Below, piece by piece: positions 1 through 12,243 of a DNA stretch of 64,000 nucleotides. Every line of letters starts with the position of its first letter. Position 1 is the first letter of the stretch. A program made the translations under genes and the position numbers. The notes under the pieces are model-generated. The model made no database searches and was not told where the DNA came from. It saw only the letters and a program-made list of their open reading frames with translations. The stretch covers positions 16,931,415 through 16,995,414 of the forward strand of contig JAJEKV010000018.1 of NCBI GenBank assembly GCA_021234155.1, in the 5' to 3' direction. Source of the stretch: Isoetes taiwanensis (lineage: Eukaryota; Streptophyta; Lycopodiopsida; Isoetales; Isoetaceae).

Positions 1-934
1 ATTTCGCACATATGTTGAGAGCAAAGAAGAGCACATATCGCAATTTAAGATTGAGGATCCCATCATTTGCATCATGTGCTTCTATGATAGAACGAGCAGT
101 AGAGATTCCTCCTCCAATGGCAAAGAAGAGAAGAGTTGTTAATTCACAACCATAACAGACCTCAAATCTATTCCAGATAAATCAAATGGTCTAAGATAAA
201 CCTGGTCCCCTGCATGAAGCATAATAAATGTCGAACACAGTGGTTATGACCAGAAAAAGAAATAGTCATCTTCATTTGGGTGCCTAAGCATTTCAAAACT
301 CCTACTTATACAATTCCCTTGCTTTTATGTTTTCTTTTTTATAAGTATAAGGAAATAAAGACGGGCACATCCAGTTCTTCCAACAGGGCAAGCATATCCC
401 TGCATTCATCCATTAAATAGTAAATGTATGTTTCTCTACCTCTCTTGCTTCATACGTGTGTATAGCATGCATATCCAACATGGTTACATGGTTCCTCTCA
501 AGATCAAATTTTAATTTTAACAATAATTCGACAATTCCAGCATCAGGTAAGAAAGCTATGCTACCTGCATTAAATGACATTATGAAAAATAAGAATGCAC
601 AAATACTCCTCTGGGAAACAACGTTCAGTGGCATACCTAAATTTAACTCTTTTCTATCTCCCCCATATGAACTCCGTGTGAATGACTTCAAATAGTTTTT
701 GCACAAATTCTGATAGCTTGCCTGGCAACTAGTACTTGCAATTGAATCCTGTAAAAGCAGCACGCCATAATCCTGGTTCCCACACAGAATACCTTTATTT
801 CGCCCAAACGACTTGGACATAACGACTGAAATACGGCAAGATCTTGTTCCAAACTGTTCCTTACTTATTGGAGACAAGTAAGAATGGCCGTTAACACCGT
901 AGATACTAGTACTCCTCAAATATGCAACCTCCAT
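1..934 (-). other. Candidate partial gene, unidentified (possible plastid-targeted N-terminus)
   Basis: A 173-codon open frame runs from an ATG at 934 to 413. Its first 75 residues are rich in Ser, Thr and Arg and poor in acidic residues, as in a chloroplast transit peptide. Near the left edge (about 145 down to 1) the same strand has an open stretch reading FFAIGGGISTARSIIEAHDA, which looks like a protein segment and could be a later exon. I do not recognise the family and cannot place the splice sites. The frame could also be chance. If real, the gene continues beyond the left edge. Confidence 0.25.
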
Positions 935-1129
935 CTAAAACAAATGTGGCACAAATGAAATCAGAAGCCTTGGAAAGCCAAAACACCCAATTCTGATTTG
1001 GCACGGGAAAAGAAACAATCACGTCTGATGCTAAAAGCGATTATGTTTTATGCTAGAAACACCAGGAATGAGCAGTCTTACCTGTACAATGCGAGTCTAT
1101 TGGTGGGGAGCTGTGCAGGGAAAATGGTG

Positions 1130-1360
1130 GACGGAATCGATGCTTCAGCAAAGGCCCTGGTGGGTTAGCCGGTTTCCAGAGTGGCTGCCCAACAACAGCT
1201 GCTACCGCCAGTTTACACCCGATAGCAGGTTTTTAGCAGTCATTGGTATATTTCTGGCATATACTGATATATACTTGGAATATGCCATAAACCCCACGTA
1301 AACGAGGGCAACGAGGGCTTGCCCCCCTGGGGGCAACCCAAAAAAAGGAAATTGAATATT
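1130..1360 (+). repeat. Interspersed repeat A, copy 1
   Basis: This stretch matches the reverse complement of 45,050-45,290. Shared landmarks are a purine-rich cap reading gggggcaaccc, a segment around ggcatat...ggaatatgcc, and a downstream block about Ala-tRNA length with gtttttagcagtcattgg. The copies differ by many substitutions. It is probably one end of a dispersed transposable element; I see no coding capacity. Confidence 0.6.
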
Positions 1361-2146
1361 TCCTCTTGTTTTGCCTCTCCAAAAGTTCTTTCTATCAATT
1401 TTGTTTATTTGGGATCTTCAAGTTTGTCTAGAAACTTCTTGGAATTTTTATTAACATATTTTTCCAAGGTTTTAAGCGTTTTTAGCTACCGATAAACTTG
1501 CCAATTTCCAAAAAATCAAAAAAAAAATTTCTTATGTTTTTTTGGTCTGTTTATGGTTTGCATATCCGGCATGTCCGGGAAGATTTCCATATGCAAAACC
1601 TTCATTAGGGCGGATTTGGGGTCTGAAAATGGCCTCCTATCAGCCATTCCACGTCATATTTCCGCTCCTTTTTTCCCATGCCACCTAGGATACCAAAATC
1701 TCATCATTACAGATTTACTTGGAATATTCTCCCGGAATAAGGGGGATCGCGCATTCATGGCGCCATATGTATTTAAATCTGTTGGTTGTCAGACAGACTG
1801 ATGCAACACGTGCCGCTTCTAAAAAGCCACTTGCATTATAGCATACCGGCAACTCATGGCGGTGTCTCTTGGTTTGTCAGATACCAAGCGTGTGCGTCAC
1901 CGATTCTTGCGCTATTTTCATTTAGAGGCCATAGCCATACAAGCTTCCCGCCTTCCACATTTCAAAATTTGAATGTGTAGGTTGAAGCTTTGTATCAGAC
2001 TTTCATTTCGAGGCGCTGCGGCTGCGCCTTAACCGGGATCTTTACTTCATCCCAATACAGGCTTCCCGCCCCCTACAATTCGAAATTTGAATTTGCTTAA
2101 TGTATAAAAGCATGGATTGTAGGAGAATGGACTTTCCGATTTCCAT

Positions 2147-2596
2147 ATGCACGTTGCAAATTTCAAAAATGAGGTTAGTACGGACGTTCGGCTCACACGA
2201 AGCGAATTGTGCTGGGGCATAAAAATTGTACACCTTCATTTCGCGCCGTGCGATCCACGCAGTATGGAAGCTCCAAATGATGTGTGGATAAGGATCCAAC
2301 TGACTCACGAATATGCTCCAGTCTTCAATCGCAAAAAAGGAGGTCTAAAAAATAAGAACTTAGACCTCGACATGTTGCGTCTTGCAGGCTCAAAAAGTGT
2401 CGACATCTGGGCGGATGGCAGTTTATATCCATTGGATCCGTTGAGTGGCAAGAAACCGTCATTTCGGGACGTTTCAAGTTTAGTCCGATTTTGTGGTGAC
2501 TGTAACTCTGGCCTCCTGGGATATTGTGAGAGATTGAGAGAGGATGAAGGCATTCGGAATCGAATACAGTTCCTTGAGATGAGCTGCTTCCGATAA
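2147..2596 (+). CDS. Unidentified ORF, 149 codons
   Basis: An open frame of 149 codons. The second half, from about residue 65, has balanced protein-like composition and includes the cluster VRFCGDCNSG, with three Cys in under 25 residues, followed by a charged helix-like stretch. No family is recognised. It lies next to repeat A and to a ~60-bp piece related to repeat B (1,597-1,660), so it may be a gene fragment carried in a mobile element. There is no clear promoter. An upstream exon or a purely fortuitous ORF are both possible. Confidence 0.25.
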   Translation: MHVANFKNEVSTDVRLTRSELCWGIKIVHLHFAPCDPRSMEAPNDVWIRIQLTHEYAPVFNRKKGGLKNKNLDLDMLRLAGSKSVDIWADGSLYPLDPLSGKKPSFRDVSSLVRFCGDCNSGLLGYCERLREDEGIRNRIQFLEMSCFR

Positions 2597-2929
2597 GGAA
2601 GGGGAAATGTCCGTGAAGATGCTAATAAATGACATTATACTTTGCAATGCAAAGGGTTTATACATTCTTGAAGTACAAAGGTTATGGTATTTGTGTTTAG
2701 ATACCTCTAATACAAGAAGTCTTTGACTACTTTTCACAATAAATTCCTTTAAAAATCTATTGCTATTTAAATTATAGCAAAAATGAGCCTTGAAACTCTT
2801 TAAGTAGTAGAAGAACTCTTTGACTATTTATCCATTTGATGACCATTTTTTAAGAAAATATGATATGTGACATTCTTATATACAAACATTCATAAAATTT
2901 ATGAACATTGAAGGTCAAAGCCATCCTTA

Positions 2930-4560
2930 TTTAAAGAGGATCATATGATGCGAAATCTTGATCTTGTAAGTAATTGCATATAAGAAATTACTTTGGTGTG
3001 ATCCCTTTGTAAAAAAAGTAAATAGAAACACAAATATTGAACTTACAACTTAGCGTAAAACGAATACTTTCTTAATAAACCAACACTTTACATACTAACA
3101 CTTTACACTTTTAAATAAGATATCTCTTTTCTTTCCTTTTACTTGAAAGCTATTTTTTTTTTCAAGATGGATCACACAAGCTTAATAATACATATCAAAA
3201 AAAAGGGACACACTAAATTCCCATGGTGTGATCCACTTTCTTATTTGTTGTCAAATTAAAATTAAACACAAGTACTCATTCCTATTTATATCTAAAATGC
3301 TTTACCACTCTTAAGTACATAAGTCATTATCCCTTTTCAAAGAGCATATTATTTTTCAAGAAGGATCACACCAAGCGAATAGTACATATGCAACAAAAAT
3401 GGAACACACTAAATTCGCATCGTGTGATCCACTTTCTTATTTGTTGTCAAATTAAAATTAAACACAAGTACCCCTTCTCATTTAATGCTTTACCACCCTA
3501 AGTGCATAAAGTTATTAGTCCTTTTCAAAGAGCATATCTTTTTTTAAGAAGGGTCACATCAAGCATCCTATTTGCATCTAAAATACTTTACCAACTCTAG
3601 TAGTACACTTTATCAATAAATGAGCACGTCACATATCCACACTTAACTTCAAATAAGACACATATATATTTCTTTTATTAAAAGATAATCAAAGTAATTT
3701 TACTATAGGAAGTCATCTTTTTCCAAAAAGATCACACCAAGCGAATTTTGTATAAGCTAAAAGGTTGGAATATACTAAATTCGCATGGTGTGATCCACTT
3801 TCTTGTTTGTTGTCAATAGATAATAACACCAAGTCCCTCATCAATAGTCTCCCATTTGCATATAAAATATGTATCATTCCAAGTTATATTATGTTTTATG
3901 AACTAAACTTTTTCAAAGAGGGTCCCAAAGCAAAATACAAACACTTAATCAATAAGCCAACACTTTACCAACAACCAAAGCTTTATTAAATAATATTTTT
4001 ATGTCATTTTATCAAACCTAACAATGTTTCCATATGTGACACTTTGAGTTAACTGATCCAAAGGCTCATGAAAGCGACATTTTATACAATATATCTTTGG
4101 AGCTTTTGTGTCGTGGCATTAGTAAACACCTCTAATGGAGCAAATAATTTGTAACTCATTTTTTCAACAACCCTGGATGCACGTCTTATCAAACATTTCT
4201 TCATTGCAAGGACACCATTCTCATAAGGCTTGCACAATTCGCTTAAAAGAGGTCATGAGACGACTTTCAAGCTCGGCTCCCACAACTGTACAACGTAAAA
4301 CTAGATGCCCATTGCCCTGAATGTATATCTTGGAAAAGCATGTCTCTTATGTCCATATGTTGGACAACAACCTTTTCCCTAGTCTCAAATCCCCGACATC
4401 TGATAAATATAGCCCAAAGAAAAATATTTGATTCAATGAGTGAATATAAATCAAGAAGAAGGAAGAAAAAAGAAGCAAGGATCACATGACGCGAAATCTC
4501 ACTACACATTTACAAAGTGCATATGCATTTTTGCATGGTGTGATCCATGTATTATTGAGG
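2930..4560. repeat. Cluster of GGATCACAC hairpin repeats
   Basis: About six copies of a 65-75 bp foldback sequence occur here, near 2,938, 3,172, 3,363, 3,549 (partial), 3,728 and 4,479. Each begins with GGATCACAC followed by a few bases and GCGAAT (or a variant), and ends with ATTCGCATGGTGTGATCC or a variant, so the arms pair over about 18 bases around a 30-base loop. Spacing is about 190 bp in the middle copies, which also share the trailing text cactttcttatttgttgtcaa. No protein is encoded. See the finding on paired hairpin families. Confidence 0.75.
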
Positions 4561-4799
4561 GTGCAAATTTGCAAATATCCTCCTCTTCAAATCCCTTTCC
4601 CCCCTCCCTGCCCTTTTTTTTTTGCAATATACTATCCATAGCATTTATTTTGAACCCTATAGTTCTACCTATTCATTGCGTATGAATGTCGCTCCGGCGA
4701 TGTAACTCCATAGTCACCCTTCGTTAAGGATAGCATTCTCACCCACGAGGCTATGGATAGATATCCTTCCACCATCATGCCTTTATTGTTTTGTAAGTG

Positions 4800-5433
4800 A
4801 TGAACTGCAGAAGCAATGTAGGAGTACTAGGAGCAATGATGGATGCAATTAGAGATACAGATTGGTCGTTGAATTGTAAGAATGAATGGCAGGGAGCAAT
4901 ACGATGAATGGGAAGAGCTGAAAAGTAGGAAAACTTCAGAATAAAAATTTGGGTAGTAAAAACATGGCATGTAACGTACGTTTGCTTGTCCGCACATCGC
5001 CTCGCCGTTGTTGCTTAACTCTATGCTCGCCCCGCAAAAACACGGACACTATTGGAGACTTGGATTCCAAATGAAGAGCGAAGGCGGAGAGGATGCACGT
5101 AGCGGCGCTAATGTGAACAATGGAAATCTTGGTGCCAAAATTTGATAAGGTGGTTGGTGCATGTGGGCATGTGCACGATGAGGGGGAAAAGTAGCCATTA
5201 TTTTGGTCCGCGATACGATTTTCGAAAAATGCGGGCCATTAATGTGGTTGCAATGAATGCACAAACATGTCCTATGAAATTTCGCCATGTGGATGCCAAG
5301 TAAGCCTGCTCCCAACTAATACTGACTTTGGAAAAAAATGCACAAACATCATTGGTCGCGAGAAACATGACGTGGAATTCTGGCATCCAAGATATAGGCC
5401 ATTTTGAGACCCCAAATCCGCCCTAATGGGAGA
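4800..5433 (-). repeat. Interspersed repeat B, copy 1
   Basis: The reverse complement of this segment matches 63,367-64,000 over its whole length with only scattered differences (for example cccgcctactgtgcac against ccccctcatcgtgcac). The start, tagggcggatttggggtctg, also occurs alone at 1,604. Its open frames are shared by both copies but resemble nothing I know and are probably non-coding. The identity suggests recent activity of the element. Confidence 0.8.
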
Positions 5434-6932
5434 AGTTTTCAGCATGGACAAATTTGGCATGGCCTGCCAAATGCATTAGACGAATGGCTCATCGCTCCAT
5501 TTGAGGTGTTCTATCTTATCTTGTAGTTTCGGCCATTACAGATACTTCAAAAATCATCTTGAAGAGGAGTCCCGTGGTTTTGGACAAAGACTATGGTCCA
5601 GAATTGAGCAGGTAAGACTGCTACTTTGGAGCCCACTTTTGTTTTGAGTTTTGTAGCAGATTTGGGGTTTTGTCTCCTGGGCTTCTAAGAGGTCTGCTGT
5701 CCAGAGATCTTGAGCACAGAATTTTTATGTCCATGTGCTGGACCTATTTCCTAAAACACGACATCCATCTCTGCTAGTCATATGCAGGTGCGTACTTTTT
5801 GCTCTCTTTCTCCTGTCTAGATGGGCATAGCATGCTTCCACCCTGCCTAGATGATAAGATATGTATTATAAGTTTGTTATGTCTGTTGTCTAGCCTTCAC
5901 AACAAATCCTTATGCTCATTTTTTTTTCTGATTCCGATATAGTAAATGATGATTCAAGTTGATAGCTCAGATTTGCAAGTTTTGGTGCAGTTTAGTTCTT
6001 GCATATTGCTTCTAGCAAAGGAATTTAGGGTGAGATTCTTCATTGTATTGGTGAAGCTCCACTCTCCCTTATATATAATGCAATTTGGATCGTTTTGCAA
6101 TTTAGTTGTAGTCTGAGAAATCTTGTATGCCATTTTCATAAAAGACCAACATTTTCTACTGCAATTTTTACCTACACAGGCATAACAATATCAAATCTTT
6201 ATTATTATGCATTCCTTTATTTCGCTTATTATTATTTTGTTGCAAGTAGGATCTATATCACTTTGCTGTGTTAGGCACATTTCATTAGTGCATATTGTAG
6301 CAGCCCAGCTCCATAGACCTGAGTTTCTCCATCTGCCTATAAATTTCAATTTATACGATGTGATTGCACTGCATATCTATATACTTGCAGGTGATACAAC
6401 TAGATTATTTCTTCTGAAGACCTAAAGGGTCACATCGACAACACAATTTGAAATATTTAAGGTACGTGGTCCAAGGTTCTATGAGCTCTTTAAGCAGAAA
6501 ATATGAAATGTATTTTGAACACTATAATTTTTGTGTTGAGATATGCAAGTTCCAATACTTTGAATCTGTATACTTGGCTCCATGCAAGTCATGGCTAAAG
6601 TTTGATCAGAATTTGCTATCACAAATTGAGTGAATATCTCTCACGGCAATTGGGTATGCACCATGCTTGCACATCGATCAAACTCCATATGAACAGGTAT
6701 TTTACTTTCTCTAAATCCGCCCATTTTAATTTTATCAGTCACATGCAGCTTAATCCTTTGCTTTGCTTTAGTGTTTTCAAATCCTTTTTAGTATTCATCA
6801 AAATAGATTGCAATGGGTATTTTATGGTCACGGTGTGTACATAATCTGTCTGGACGATGCATGTTGGGCTGGCTGCAATTCCTCTTTATCTGAGGTTTTA
6901 TGCTTGTCGTAAATTTCTATATTGATTATCTG
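5434..6932. other. No gene recognised
   Basis: AT-rich sequence with only short open frames, none with recognisable similarity or with splice sites that join them. Several T-rich runs and a tagged ATG-poor structure argue against coding. It may be the remnant of an older insertion. Confidence 0.5.
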
Positions 6933-7980
6933 TTGAAGGTGTTCCTGGCAAAACCTTCAACCTCAGTGATTTAGAACCTCCAGGTTGCTTAAGGCAACCA
7001 CTCTGTGTGAAAAAATTCCAATTAGTAAGCTCAAACAACAATTCTCAAGCCCTTTCCCTGAAGAGAAATAAAACTGCCTTGCAAGAAATGATGCCAAATG
7101 TAGACAAGCAGGGATCTGCCTATGATTTTGGTCAAATCTTCAAATTTTTGCTTGAATCACCTTCATGACTTGCTTGTGTGACCTTAGTCAAATGTCCTCA
7201 CCTTGCTCTTCAAGTCCTCTTATCAAAGTGTGCAAAGATGCATTCTCCTTGTATATCTAAGTTCAAATCAAGGTGTGAGCATGAGAATATGACAATGTGT
7301 CTTGCTCTTCCATGCTGCCATAGCATGGCAGCATTATGCCAAACTAAAAGAATAGGCTGGTCTCCCAGCCCCTTCTTGTTGCTTGATAATCAGGATAGAA
7401 CTCCAGCTAATTGCCAATGTGAAGGTATGTTTGGCAATTCAATGGACCTGCAATGGATTGAAGACAAGTAGTAATGGTAAATTTCAGTATGATGTGAATA
7501 TGAACATGGAGGTGATTTACAAATGAACTTGCATGACAAATGGGATCATTAGTAAACAATGTGAGCTGCTGGATGGACATATGACAGTAGTTTGATGGAT
7601 TTGGTAGAGATTTGAAGTGGTTTATGTGGAACAAGAGCAACTCTTGAGCAGATGAGTATGGAGCGTATGTCTCAGGGTGCACCTGCATATGACAAAAAAT
7701 ATATTAGCACAAATGAGTTGCTGTTGTGGTAGGAATGGCAGCAACTATGGATATGATGATGAATGAAGAGAAGTGAATGAGTAATGGGATGAATGACTGC
7801 AAATCCAGATGCTCCTGCATGGAATTCATGGCTTTAACAATATTAGTACTTGATTTGAACCTTGACTGGATCGAGACCTGCACAAATCTTCTGCTCTTGC
7901 ATCACTGGTGTGGATCTGAAATTAAAACGACGAATTAATACAAATGCTAAAATTTGAAAACAAAAGCTACATAACTGACA
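6933..7980 (-). repeat. 3' LTR of gypsy element 1 (approximate ends)
   Basis: The left end, TGTTGAAGGTGTTCCTGGC, and the following ~70 bases match 12,244-12,320 closely; homology then continues in patches (ccttgcaagaa, ccagatgctc). The coding parts of the element lie between the two copies on the minus strand, so this is the downstream LTR. A pyrimidine-rich stretch at about 7,985-8,035 would be the polypurine tract on the minus strand. A foreign ~190-bp segment (7,130-7,330) is shared with 15,598-15,787. The right boundary is uncertain. Confidence 0.6.
7130..7330 (+). repeat. Repeat C, copy 1
   Basis: Nearly identical to 15,598-15,787 in the same orientation, apart from a short indel near gtgcaaagatgc. 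It ends with the local palindrome ccatgctgccatagcatggcagca. It lies within the LTR of element 1 and ends abruptly at both sites, consistent with an independent insertion or transfer between elements. Confidence 0.75.
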
Positions 7981-8089
7981 CTCTTGAGTTGTTTTTTGTT
8001 TTTTTCTTTTTATTTTTCATTTTTACTTTTCTGCATATTAGTCAACCAAAGCAAACTGAACTAATCTACCTACAAATTTCAAATGTTCT

Positions 8090-9317
8090 TTAACTAAACA
8101 AGCTCAGGGCAACATGTTGTTGCCAATACCTTTTCAAATGTAGGATGTTGATAGTATTCAACAATTCTCTGCCATAAAGTACATCTTTTAGCCAATAAGA
8201 ATCTTTTCCTGCTGTGCCAATAACTTCAAAAGGCCCTTCCCAAAGATTTTCAAATTTGGATGCTATGTCTTCCCTTGCTTTATTCCATTTCAACACAAGC
8301 TCACCCGATTTCAGAGTGCCTTGGAGTTTGTGAGCAGCCTTGAAAGCTGCAACATCCTTGGCTTTTTTATCGTGACAGCATTTTCTGCCTCATACCTATG
8401 CTCTTCAAGCTGCATTAATCTCACACACGTTTCCTTTAAAGCCTCATCCATTTCTAAATTTATCCGGTATGCCAGTCTGAGTGATGGAAGTTCCAATTCA
8501 ACAGGCACTACTGACTCTACACCATAGACCAAACTGAAAGGGGTGTGTTTGGTGGATGCTTTAATAATAGTACTATAGGCCCAAAGTGCGTCATGGAGTT
8601 TTAGGTGCCAATCTTTTTTTGAAATGTTGATAGTCTTCTTTAGAATTGACTTAAAGACTTTATTGGTTGACTTTGCTTGACCATTGCCCCGAGAGTAATA
8701 AGATGAACTTTTAGTGTGTTTGACCTTCAGAGTAACTAGCAATAATGCAATGGTTTGACTGATAAACTGGCTTCCCCTATCAGAGACAATTTCAAAAGGA
8801 ATTCCAAATCTAGCACAGAAGTTTTCATGGAGGAATCTTGCAGTGGCATAGGCATTTGCCTCCCTAAGGGAATTGCTTCAGCCCATTTGGTAAAGTAATC
8901 TGTGGCTACAAGTATGAATTGGTGCTGAGCTGAAGAAATTGGATCTATTGGACCTATGAAATCTAAACCCCATGTCTGACATGGTGTTGGAGAAGTTATA
9001 GCAGTGAGAGGGGCTGGTTGTAATGTTCTCCTACAAAAAATTTGGCATTTATGACAACATTTTATAACATCATAACAATCTTTGAAGAGGGTAGGCCAAA
9101 AATAAAATGACCTTAAGATCTTTTTGGCAGTTGTGTCAGCAGCAAAATGTCCACCACATATACCTTCATGACACGCTTCAATAATCATTTTGGCTTCCTC
9201 ATAATCAACACACCTCAGCAATACTCCCTCCTTGTCAACCATGCATAATACATCCCCAATGAGCCTGAATTTTTTGCACTTCTCTTTAAATCTCCTGCTA
9301 CTCAAGTTCTTTGGCAC
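8090..9317 (-). pseudogene. Ty3/gypsy integrase, frameshifted remnant
   Basis: Three minus-strand frames form one integrase. From 9,317 comes the H2C2 zinc-binding domain (HEGICGGHF ... CCHKCQ) and then the start of the catalytic core (WGLDFIGPI, ATDYFTKWAEAIPL). After a frameshift near 8,830-8,740 the core continues with a YYSRGNGQAKSTNK-type segment, where intact enzymes carry the catalytic Glu, and with WHLKLHDALWAY. The last frame (8,296-8,090) gives the C-terminal domain with WEGPFEVI and LHLKRYW. In the family this enzyme inserts element cDNA into the genome. The frameshifts make this copy inactive. Confidence 0.9.
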
Positions 9318-9532
9318 CCCATTGTTTCAATATAATTTATGATCTCACATTGCCAGTCCAAATCTTTTGCATAAAAAGCAACCAAATTAGTAATACAATC
9401 AACATCATTCAATCCATCTTGATCCTCGTGTTCAAATAGAGCATAAGGTAGATAGGAACTGGGATTTTCCACTAAATTCACAACTTTGACAGTAACATTA
9501 TAGGCCTGAACTTTCCAAGCCCATCTACACAA
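9302..9532 (-). pseudogene. Ty3/gypsy RNase H C-terminal remnant
   Basis: The segment beginning CRWAWKVQAYNVTVK matches the end of gypsy RNase H, where a W-rich motif is followed by a strand and a short helix reading V..V.NPSSYLPYAL, the decayed equivalent of the 'N..ADALSR' tail. It overlaps the integrase frame by a few bases, as expected for a broken pol polyprotein. The reverse transcriptase that should precede it is absent: 9,533-10,200 has no RT motifs. Confidence 0.7.
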
Positions 9533-10212
9533 CTTTGCTTTAGGTTGTTTTTTTGCAAAATACTCTCAGATGATCCTTTGCTCGCAGATGATGGACAATA
9601 CTTGCTAGATATTGATTCTTACTGGAATGGAGGCATGTTTGCTCTTATTAGATAGTCCATCTGATGCTGTAAAGTAGTTATTCTTTTGAGATCCATGCTC
9701 TAACGGAAGGAATGCATGAAATTTCTGATTTGGTGCTATCAATCAGTGATCAAATACGTTGCTTAGACTTTTTTCTTTCAAATGCAAAGTTCTTGCACTC
9801 CAAAAATATTAAAAAGCAACATGGACATAATGTTCGAATTCAATCTCATATACTGTTGCATTCATGCCGCATCACACTCTCGGAGGATTCTTGGTGCTCA
9901 CTGTCAATTAGATACATTGCGCCGTGATTTTTTTCAATTGCAAACTTCATCAAGGAAATCTAGATGCTATACGAGGTAGAATTAACTAGATTTATTAATC
10001 GAATTGCATATTTCTCAGCAAAAAACTTTGCAAGAATTTAGCGTATTTCTTAGAGCCTTTATTACGGCTTAACGTCGGTTTGGAGGAGCGGCTCGGGCTA
10101 TTTGAGGTTGCATTAAAATTCTGCCTACCTTTGCAAGCAATATATTAGAAGAATCTTTGAGAATAACAGCAGATGAGGCAACACTCAATCTTTTAGAAAC
10201 ACCACCATCAAA
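9533..10212. other. RT-deleted interval of gypsy element 1
   Basis: Reverse transcriptase should lie here, between protease and RNase H, but none of its motifs (for example a YxDD box) is visible on the minus strand. The text is AT-rich and unlike the flanking coding sequence, so RT was deleted, replaced or badly decayed. Confidence 0.5.
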
Positions 10213-11478
10213 CTATAAGTAAGCAAAATTTTCTTGTTTTGGCAATGCTAGATGCATGGGGAGCTCCAGGTTGGGTATTTGATCACTTGTATTTAATTCA
10301 AACTCTCCACATGGGTTTGACAACAACATTTCTTCTTCTATGAAATTTAAGGCTTCAAATTCACCTACTTTGTTGTATAGTGTTACCTTTTTCTTACCAT
10401 TGGAAATAATGCATTCCCCTTTTGACCAAACAGGCCTGGCATCAATTGTAGAAAGCCATTTCCTTTCCAAAAGCACATCATAAATGTCTGACTTCTCTTC
10501 TATGCCTTCAAAAGCAACCACAACAAAGTTAGCTGCAACAATTATACCTTCAACATCAATTGGCACATTGCTGACTATTCCTACAGGGCTGATCTTTGTG
10601 TTTGAGAAAGATTTTAAAACCATTGGAGCCTTCTTATCTATCTCAAGGCCATACAATCTCATAACATGCATAACATTTAGAGGTGATCCTCCATCCAATA
10701 GGACCTTGGTTAAGATTTTCTTGCCCGTTCTGGCAACACAAGTGAAAGCCCCTGGGTCATAATCTTCCTGAGTAAGCATGTGTTCCTCAATATGATTAGT
10801 CAGAGCAAATTCATCTTCTTTGGTCAAATTAAGTACCTTTTTCCTGCAAGATGGAGCTATTTTGAGCAGAGTTAACAAGTCAACACTGATTTTAGAATTT
10901 TTAAGCACACACTCAAAATCTTCAATATCTCTATCTTTTTTTAGATACTTCTTAACAAGAAAGGAAGGAAGGAAGGAAGGAAGGGGAGGAGTCACATTTA
11001 TATCTTGCTCGATTTCCTTACGTCTCATAGCATTGACTTCCTCATTAGCTTGTACTGGCTCTTTTTCCTTTGCATTGTTCATTCCCCTAGTATGCACAGC
11101 CATAATTTCCTCCTGTTCTTCAATCTCCTGCACAAATCTGATGGAAGCATTTTGCTCATTAGGTTTAGATTTTTCTTGCGTAGCAAAATATTCTTTTACA
11201 CTACACCTATCCTCATAATGTCCCACAACTTTGCAAAAAACACACACAGGGCATTCCGTACCAAAATGCCCCCTTCTACCACATTTTGTACAAGGCCTAT
11301 ACCAGCAGTAATCAGAGGAATGAGAATTTCTTGAACAGTGAGCACACGGTAGATAAACTTTCTTCTCAAATTTGGAGTTCTTCATCTCTTGAAGTTGCTT
11401 GGTCACCTCAACTAAAGCCTCTGACACTTTGATTATCTCAACTCTCGCATCTGCTGCAGGACCTTCAGTATCCTCCAT
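10213..11478 (-). pseudogene. Gag zinc knuckles and aspartic protease of gypsy element 1
   Basis: The 421-codon frame starts with a Gag C-terminal part holding several closely spaced Cys/His knuckles (CAHCSRNSHSSDYCWYRPC, CTKCGRRGHFGTEC, CVFCKVVGHYEDRC; residues 45-95). From about residue 235 comes a retropepsin-like domain with the active-site block VLLDGGSPLNVM; DGGS replaces the usual DTGS, as in several plant Ty3 lineages. A second protease hallmark lies near YDVLLERKWL. The protease would cut the polyprotein and the knuckles bind RNA. A (GAAGG)n run at 10,965-10,985 encodes a PSFLPSFL stretch. Confidence 0.85.
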
Positions 11479-12203
11479 TTTTGTTTTCTTTTTTTCCTTC
11501 TGAATAGCATAAAATGGTCATAATCTGGAAAAAAAAGATCATGAGGTGAGTGCATGTCATCTGGTAAGTAAGAGATCATATCTGCAATTTCAGTGGCTTT
11601 AGTGAAAGCCTTATGTATTGTGTCAAAGCCTTCTTGTTTTTGGATTTTAAGCATTTTCCCGTGTATTCTACTGCTCAAACCTCTGATAAAAGATGCCACA
11701 AGGTGCAAAGTATGGTTAGGAATTTGATTGATCTGACACTTGACAAGATAAAGATTAAACCTTTCCACATATTGGTGAACACTCTCACCATGCTTTACGT
11801 GAAAGGTTTGCAGTTCAAAAATCAAATCTTGAGGATCCAAAAGCTTACCAAACCTTGCCAAGAATTTCTTGACCAATTCATCCCAAGAGTTAGCTCCTAA
11901 ACTCATAACATACTCAATCCAAGCTCTAACCTCATCATTCTTGAAACACTTTTTGAACTCAAAGAATTTGCAACCTTTCTTGTGTCCATATTCTTGGTAA
12001 TACTCCTCAAAAGTCTTTAGAAAATTATTGGCATTCATGCTTGGATCAAAAGTAGGAACGGGAATTGGCATGTTCAACTCAAAGTAATGACAAGGCATCC
12101 CTATGTTTGCTTGTATACTCATAGTAGGTGCTGCAGTAGAGGCTTCATGATTCTCCTGTGCTTTAGCATGCTCAGATGTTTCATTAGTTCTCATAGGAGC
12201 CAT
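11433..12203 (-). pseudogene. Gag capsid region of gypsy element 1
   Basis: From an ATG at 12,203 the frame encodes a retrotransposon Gag domain: FDPSMNANNFLKTFEEYY, then WIEYVMSLGANSWDELVKKFL, then FHVKHGESVHQYVERFN and LVASFIRGL, in the usual order. It overlaps the next frame by 46 bases in another register, so a frameshift separates capsid from knuckles. The frame is also open upstream into the LTR. Capsid proteins assemble the intracellular particle in which reverse transcription occurs. Confidence 0.85.
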
Positions 12204-12243
12204 GAGTTCAAACTCCAGGAAAAGATCTCGGTAGAACCTCCAA

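Noticed and set aside
10484-11334. Plus-strand ORFs over gypsy gag-protease
   Set aside because: They are shadows of the minus-strand coding sequence, which carries the recognisable motifs.
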